This document shows positions 4,354-7,882 of a stretch of DNA of 7,882 bases, piece after piece. A program made the translations under genes and the position numbers. The stretch spans positions 1 to 7,882 of the forward strand of contig CAKTFF010000085.1 of the NCBI GenBank assembly GCA_934553185.1, written 5' to 3'. Below the pieces are notes generated by a model. The model was not told the origin of the DNA, ran no database searches, and saw nothing but the letters and a program-made list of their open reading frames with translations. The number at the start of each line of letters is the position of its first letter. The stretch's first letter is position 1. Source of the stretch: an uncultured Devosia sp. GTDB taxonomy: Bacteria > Pseudomonadota > Alphaproteobacteria > Rhizobiales > Devosiaceae.

Positions 4354-6651
4354 CTAGGCGTCTGCCAAGTGCGCCAATGCCGCAGTAACATCCCGATCCG
4401 CCTGCCGCACGCTCGGCGCGAGGCGCTGGGCGTGTCGCTGCTGGGCGCGCGCCAGTTCATCCGCCAGCGGCTGATAAACATCGCGGCGGCCGGCGGACCA
4501 GGGCTGTTCGAGGAGGCCATTCTGGCACGGACGGTCATCGTCCCAGCCGGCATGGTTGAGCACGGGATAAAGGCAGAGCCCTTCCATGGGCACGCCCTTG
4601 GCGCGGGCGAGTTCGAGCTCGGCGGCGACATAAGCGAGCCAGGCCGGGCGGCGGTCGAACTCGATCCCGGTTTCGGCAAGAAGGATGGGCCGGCCATAGC
4701 GGCCATAAATTTCCATCAAGAGGCGATGAAGCGGGCGGTAGAGCGGGTGGCCGATATCGACCGGCGGGCCGCCATGGATCCACTGATTGTTGGAATAGTA
4801 ATTGACCCCGATGATGTCGAGCAGTTCGGGGCGGCCACCCAGCTGTGGCCAGGAGCGACCCGAGATCATGTCCCAGGCCTGATATTGCGCCTGGCGGTGC
4901 CCTTCGGCGAGCCAGAATTCATGGGGGCGATGGGGATCGGTGATGACGTTGATCGCCGGGTCGGCATGCATGAAACGGGCACGCGGATCGACATCAAGGA
5001 TAGCTTCCATGGCCGAGATGGCGGCACGGGTCAGTTGCACCTTGAGCTCATGGCCGCGGCCATGGGCGAAGGGATTGAGATAGCCGGCATCGCCGCCGCC
5101 CCATGCCGAAAAGGAGATTTCATTGACCGGGCAGTAGAACGGCACCGCGTCGGAATAGTCTTTTACGTGCTGCGCCGCGGCGCGGGCGAAGCGGGTGAAA
5201 CGATCCACGAACTGAGAGTGCCAGATGTCGATGTCGTCTGGCCAGCCGTAATGGAGAAGGTCCCAGATGACCTGCGTGCCGGCGCGCCCGGCGGCTTTGA
5301 GCATCGGATCAAAGCTCGACCAGTCGTAGCGGCGGGGACTGGCTTCAATCAAGTGCCAGCGCAATCCGTCCCGGACGGTGCGAATGCCAAGGCCCGATAA
5401 CTGTCGATAATCGCTTTCGCTATGCTGATCGTGACCGCTGGACGCGATGATGTCGAGCCGGCGGCCATGGCGAAGGCGGTGAGAGGAACATTCAAAGCCG
5501 CCCTGCCAATAGGAACGGAAGATGGTTGGCGGTGGCGCGGGCCTTCGCTCGGCCATGACGGCATCGAACAGCGCCGCCCACTGGGGAACGACGGCCTTGA
5601 TGCTGTAGCGGGTCTCGACAGTGTGGCGCAAAGCCTTGCCCAGGCGCTGACGAAGGGCCGGGCTGTCGAGCAGCTTGAGCATGGCGTCAGCCACGGCGCG
5701 GGGCTTTTCGTGGGGCACAAAGAGGCCGGAGACGCCATCCTCGATCTGCTGGAGGGCGCCATTGTCGGGCGTCGCGATCACCGGGAGCCCGGCAGCGCCG
5801 GCTTCGGCGATCACATGGGGCATGCCTTCGCCGCGCGAGAGCCAGACGAAGATATCGAGCGCGCGGCAAATGGCGGGGATGTCCCCACGGTCGCCCAAGA
5901 ACTGAAGGCTGCCACCGAGCCCACGTTCACCGGCGAGCCAATGAAGGTGATGGGCATATTCGGGCATGAAGGCGTCGGGGCCGCCGACCACAAGGAAGCG
6001 GGCGCGGGGACGCTTGCGGTGGACGAGGGCAGCAGCTTCAATGAAGTCCTCGACGCGCTTCTTGCTGTCGAGGCGTCCGACCCAGCCGATCAGCGGCACG
6101 TCATCGGCGATGCCCAGTTCGCCGCGCACCCAGCCACGCTGGGCGTGGTCGAAAGCGCCAAGGTCGACCATGGATGGGATTTCGAGCGCATGATGCTCGC
6201 GGCCCACCATTCTGGTCGCGGCGGCATCCCTTATGGTCTTGCAAACGCCGACATAGCGATTGGTGAAGTGCTTGGGGCCGGCAAGCGCTTCGGAAACAAG
6301 GCCACCATGCTCGATCAGCGGCGGACGCAGGTTTGCCCGCTCAAGCGCGGGGTAGATATCGGCGACGTTCTGGCAGGACACCACGATGTCGTAGTCGGAA
6401 ACCTTTTGCGCCAGGTAGGCGACCGTGTCCTCGAAGGAGAGGGTGTAGGGCACGGTGTCAACATCGACGCCCAGGTGGCGCAGCTGGTCATGGGTCTGCT
6501 CGGGCATGCCGGGCTTGTGAAAACAGGCGACGACGTCGATCCGGTATCGCGATCGATCCAGATGCTGGGCAAGGAGCCTGACTTCGGTTTCTTCGCCGCC
6601 CACCACGAGCCAGGCAAAAACAAAAAGAATACGGGTGGGTTCGCTGCTCAC
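4354..6651 (-). CDS. Bifunctional fusion: GT4-type glycosyltransferase + GH1-like glycosidase domain
   Basis: This single 765-aa frame has two catalytic-type modules. Residues 5 to about 368 are a GT-B glycosyltransferase of the GT4 type: RILFVFAWLVVGGEETEVRLL at the start, GWVGRLDSKKRVEDFIEA (189-206) with the donor-phosphate-binding Arg/Lys pair, FLVVGG (219-224), FLGDRGDI (251-258), and the EX7E motif Glu275...Glu283 in SRGEGMPHVIAEAGAAGLPVIAT. A proline-rich linker (RRPAPPPT, 369-376) joins a clan GH-A barrel: WQGGFECSSH (382-391), TVRDGLRW (425-432), TQVIWDLLHYGW (459-470), acid/base Glu511 in YCPVNEI, DIIGVNYYS (612-620), nucleophile Glu660 in PILLAETG, and EGLCLYPVLNHAGWDDD (690-706). 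It has no signal peptide or TM helix. The start is GTG at 6651, overlapping the upstream stop as GTGA, which indicates translational coupling. GT4 enzymes usually use nucleotide-sugar donors; donor, acceptor and the role of the GH half are unknown. Confidence 0.88.
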   Translation of the reverse strand: MSSEPTRILFVFAWLVVGGEETEVRLLAQHLDRSRYRIDVVACFHKPGMPEQTHDQLRHLGVDVDTVPYTLSFEDTVAYLAQKVSDYDIVVSCQNVADIYPALERANLRPPLIEHGGLVSEALAGPKHFTNRYVGVCKTIRDAAATRMVGREHHALEIPSMVDLGAFDHAQRGWVRGELGIADDVPLIGWVGRLDSKKRVEDFIEAAALVHRKRPRARFLVVGGPDAFMPEYAHHLHWLAGERGLGGSLQFLGDRGDIPAICRALDIFVWLSRGEGMPHVIAEAGAAGLPVIATPDNGALQQIEDGVSGLFVPHEKPRAVADAMLKLLDSPALRQRLGKALRHTVETRYSIKAVVPQWAALFDAVMAERRPAPPPTIFRSYWQGGFECSSHRLRHGRRLDIIASSGHDQHSESDYRQLSGLGIRTVRDGLRWHLIEASPRRYDWSSFDPMLKAAGRAGTQVIWDLLHYGWPDDIDIWHSQFVDRFTRFARAAAQHVKDYSDAVPFYCPVNEISFSAWGGGDAGYLNPFAHGRGHELKVQLTRAAISAMEAILDVDPRARFMHADPAINVITDPHRPHEFWLAEGHRQAQYQAWDMISGRSWPQLGGRPELLDIIGVNYYSNNQWIHGGPPVDIGHPLYRPLHRLLMEIYGRYGRPILLAETGIEFDRRPAWLAYVAAELELARAKGVPMEGLCLYPVLNHAGWDDDRPCQNGLLEQPWSAGRRDVYQPLADELARAQQRHAQRLAPSVRQADRDVTAALAHLADA

Positions 6652-7742
6652 TCGGTTACCTGAAAGACAATCTGCATGAAGTCGGGACGGTGTTGCACCA
6701 GTTCGGCGAGGAAGGCGGGACCATCATCGAAAGGAACGATGTGGGTGATGATCTCGCGCAGGATCGCCTCGCCCTCGCTTTGGAGCAAGGCAACCGTTTC
6801 GGCGCCCAAGCGGCGACGATCCCACAAATGGGCCAGGCCGCGCGGCACGCGGTTGATCTGGGCGCAGCGGATGGCGAGGCCATTGTGGTGGAACTCCTCA
6901 CCCAGGCGGAGCGCATCGGCCCCACCCTGGTAAAAGGCGAGGTCGATCACCGTACCCTGCGGGCGAAGTGCGCGCAAAGCAGCATGGAGGCTGTCGGCAT
7001 GCGCGCGCGTCTGGAACACGAAATCGGCGCCGCGTTCGCCGCCGCTGTGCCAATGCGTGCGGGCATATTGCCAGGCCTGATCCTCGTCCATGGCCCGGAG
7101 GCCCAGCGCCTCGATGCGGTCGCGCCGGAAGGGCGAAGGGTCGGCGACCACCACTTCGGACGCCCCGGCCCGTCGCGCGAACAGGGCCGTCATCATGCCG
7201 ACGGTTCCGGCGCCGATCACCAGCACCGGCTTATCGGTCAGCGACTGACCGAGCCGGCTTACATCGAGCCCGAAAAATTCGGCATCTGCATGGAGAATAC
7301 CATTGGCAGCGATCGGACCCATCTGGGCAACAAAGATGCCCAGGATCGGGTTCATTCCCTCAGGCATGGGGATCAGGACGTCGCGGGACGGATCGGCGGT
7401 GTGACCGCTCTTGTGCCCAAAGGTGGTGGCAAGCACCTGCCCGCGATGAAAGGCGGGGCTGCGGCTGTCGATCACCCGCGCCACTTCCATGTAGCCGAGA
7501 AACGGCACGGGGTAATGTAGGCTCGGTTCGCCGCTGATGAACACCCCACGATCGCCATCCCAGCGGGAATGAAAATAAGGGTTGGTGTTCTTCATAAATG
7601 TTAATTCGGTACCGGCTGAGAAGCCGGTATAGAGTGTTTGGAGCCGAACGTGGCCCTCCGCCGGATCACCTTCGGTGTAGGGGAAGTGATAGGCTTGGCC
7701 CTCGCGCTCGATGCCGAGGGATCTGATCTGGCGTTCCGACAT
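6648..7742 (-). CDS. MDR-family dehydrogenase lacking zinc ligands
   Basis: This 364-aa protein of the medium-chain dehydrogenase/reductase superfamily is predicted to be cytoplasmic and NAD(H)-dependent. The GroES-like N-terminal part carries TLYTGFSAGTELTFMK (36-51) and FLGYMEVARV (81-90). The Rossmann fold carries VLVIGAGTVGMMTALFARRAGASEVVVADPS, with GAGTVG at 177-182 and Asp201 ending the second strand, which favours NAD over NADP. The catalytic zinc ligands of alcohol dehydrogenase are absent: the GHE motif reads GYME, the first Cys position falls in FSAGTE, and the whole protein has one cysteine (Cys293), so the structural zinc lobe is also missing. The FSAGTE form is known from MDR proteins associated with sugar and tetrapyrrole pathways. 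The ATG at 7742 has GAGGG about 7 nt upstream and lies 9 nt after an oxidoreductase stop. The next gene overlaps its stop by 4 nt. A sugar or sugar-derivative substrate is suggested by the neighbours only. Confidence 0.85.
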   Translation of the reverse strand: MSERQIRSLGIEREGQAYHFPYTEGDPAEGHVRLQTLYTGFSAGTELTFMKNTNPYFHSRWDGDRGVFISGEPSLHYPVPFLGYMEVARVIDSRSPAFHRGQVLATTFGHKSGHTADPSRDVLIPMPEGMNPILGIFVAQMGPIAANGILHADAEFFGLDVSRLGQSLTDKPVLVIGAGTVGMMTALFARRAGASEVVVADPSPFRRDRIEALGLRAMDEDQAWQYARTHWHSGGERGADFVFQTRAHADSLHAALRALRPQGTVIDLAFYQGGADALRLGEEFHHNGLAIRCAQINRVPRGLAHLWDRRRLGAETVALLQSEGEAILREIITHIVPFDDGPAFLAELVQHRPDFMQIVFQVTE

Positions 7743-7751
7743 GTTCTGCCC

Positions 7752-7882
7752 TCAGCCCGCGATGTCGAGTGCGCGGCCCTCGCGCGCCGACTGGTTGATG
7801 GCCAGTGCGACACGGTGGGTCTTGAGTGCCTCGCCATAGGGGCAGCGGATGCGGTTTTCACCGCCGCGCACGGCATCAATGA
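7752..7882 (-). CDS. Gfo/Idh/MocA-family oxidoreductase (C-terminus only)
   Basis: The last 43 codons of a gene entering from the right edge end at a TGA (7754-7752). The visible peptide contains IDAVRGG (start), NRIRCPYGEALKTHRVALA and INQSAREGRALDIAG. It matches the C-terminal helix of Gfo/Idh/MocA sugar dehydrogenases, where a 'F.DAVR.G..P..P...AL....V..AI..SA..GR...I' pattern closes the protein. These enzymes oxidise or reduce sugars, inositols or sugar nucleotides with NAD(P), with a Rossmann domain that lies outside this window. The stop lies 9 nt before the MDR dehydrogenase ATG, so the two are in one operon. The frame is open to the window edge, and the assignment rests on this short tail and the context. 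Confidence 0.7.
   Translation of the reverse strand, partial: IDAVRGGENRIRCPYGEALKTHRVALAINQSAREGRALDIAG

Noticed and set aside
4369..5400. Long open frame on the plus strand (343 codons) opposite the GH half of the fusion
   Set aside because: The minus strand carries recognisable GH-A motifs in order; the plus-strand translation has no recognisable domain and is explained by GC-rich codon use keeping the opposite strand open.
5422..6663. Long open frame on the plus strand (413 codons) opposite the GT4 half
   Set aside because: It is antisense to a clear glycosyltransferase with an EX7E motif and has no ribosome binding site or family resemblance I can see; it is a shadow frame.
6690..7520. 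Plus-strand frame of 276 codons opposite the MDR dehydrogenase
   Set aside because: The minus strand has the Rossmann GAGTVG motif and operon-style junctions; the plus-strand frame is a shadow.

Overview
The window is GC-rich, tightly packed bacterial chromosome. Codon use, gene style and gene content (a sugar ABC permease, a Gfo/Idh/MocA oxidoreductase, a non-zinc MDR dehydrogenase, and a YafY-type regulator paired with a VOC protein) suggest an alphaproteobacterium of the Hyphomicrobiales, perhaps Devosia-like. That placement is inference; there is no rRNA or other taxonomic marker. I see no tRNA, CRISPR array, IS element or integrase.

Layout. (1) At the left edge, on the minus strand, is the 5' part of a sugar ABC transporter inner-membrane permease. 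A perfect TTGACA box and a short direct repeat lie about 160-220 bp upstream of its start. (2) A roughly 430-bp divergent intergenic region follows, carrying a 22-bp imperfect palindrome. (3) On the plus strand come an NTF2/SnoaL-like small protein and then an SDR-family oxidoreductase. (4) A minus-strand YafY-type HTH/WYL regulator converges on the SDR gene, and the two share the bases CTAG in their stop codons. It is divergent, across 77 bp, from a plus-strand VOC (PhnB-like) protein, which looks like an autonomous regulator/target pair. (5) From 3347 to the right edge is one minus-strand operon. In transcription order it holds the C-terminus of a Gfo/Idh/MocA oxidoreductase, a zinc-ligand-less MDR dehydrogenase, a 765-aa fusion of a GT4-type glycosyltransferase with a clan GH-A (GH1-like) glycosidase domain, and a separate, shorter GH1-like protein.

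How the genes may work together. The operon in (5) is the most unusual part. Two sugar-type oxidoreductases are translationally linked (9-nt gap, then a GTGA overlap) to a protein joining a glycosyl-transferring half to a glycosidase-like half, followed by a reduced paralogue of that glycosidase half. None of the visible proteins has a signal peptide or membrane segment, so the glycosidase-like domains probably act in the cytoplasm. This suggests synthesis, remodelling or quality control of a glycan or glycoside made from an oxidised or reduced sugar, rather than extracellular polymer digestion. The substrate cannot be read from sequence. The permease at the left edge belongs to a different transcription unit and need not be related.
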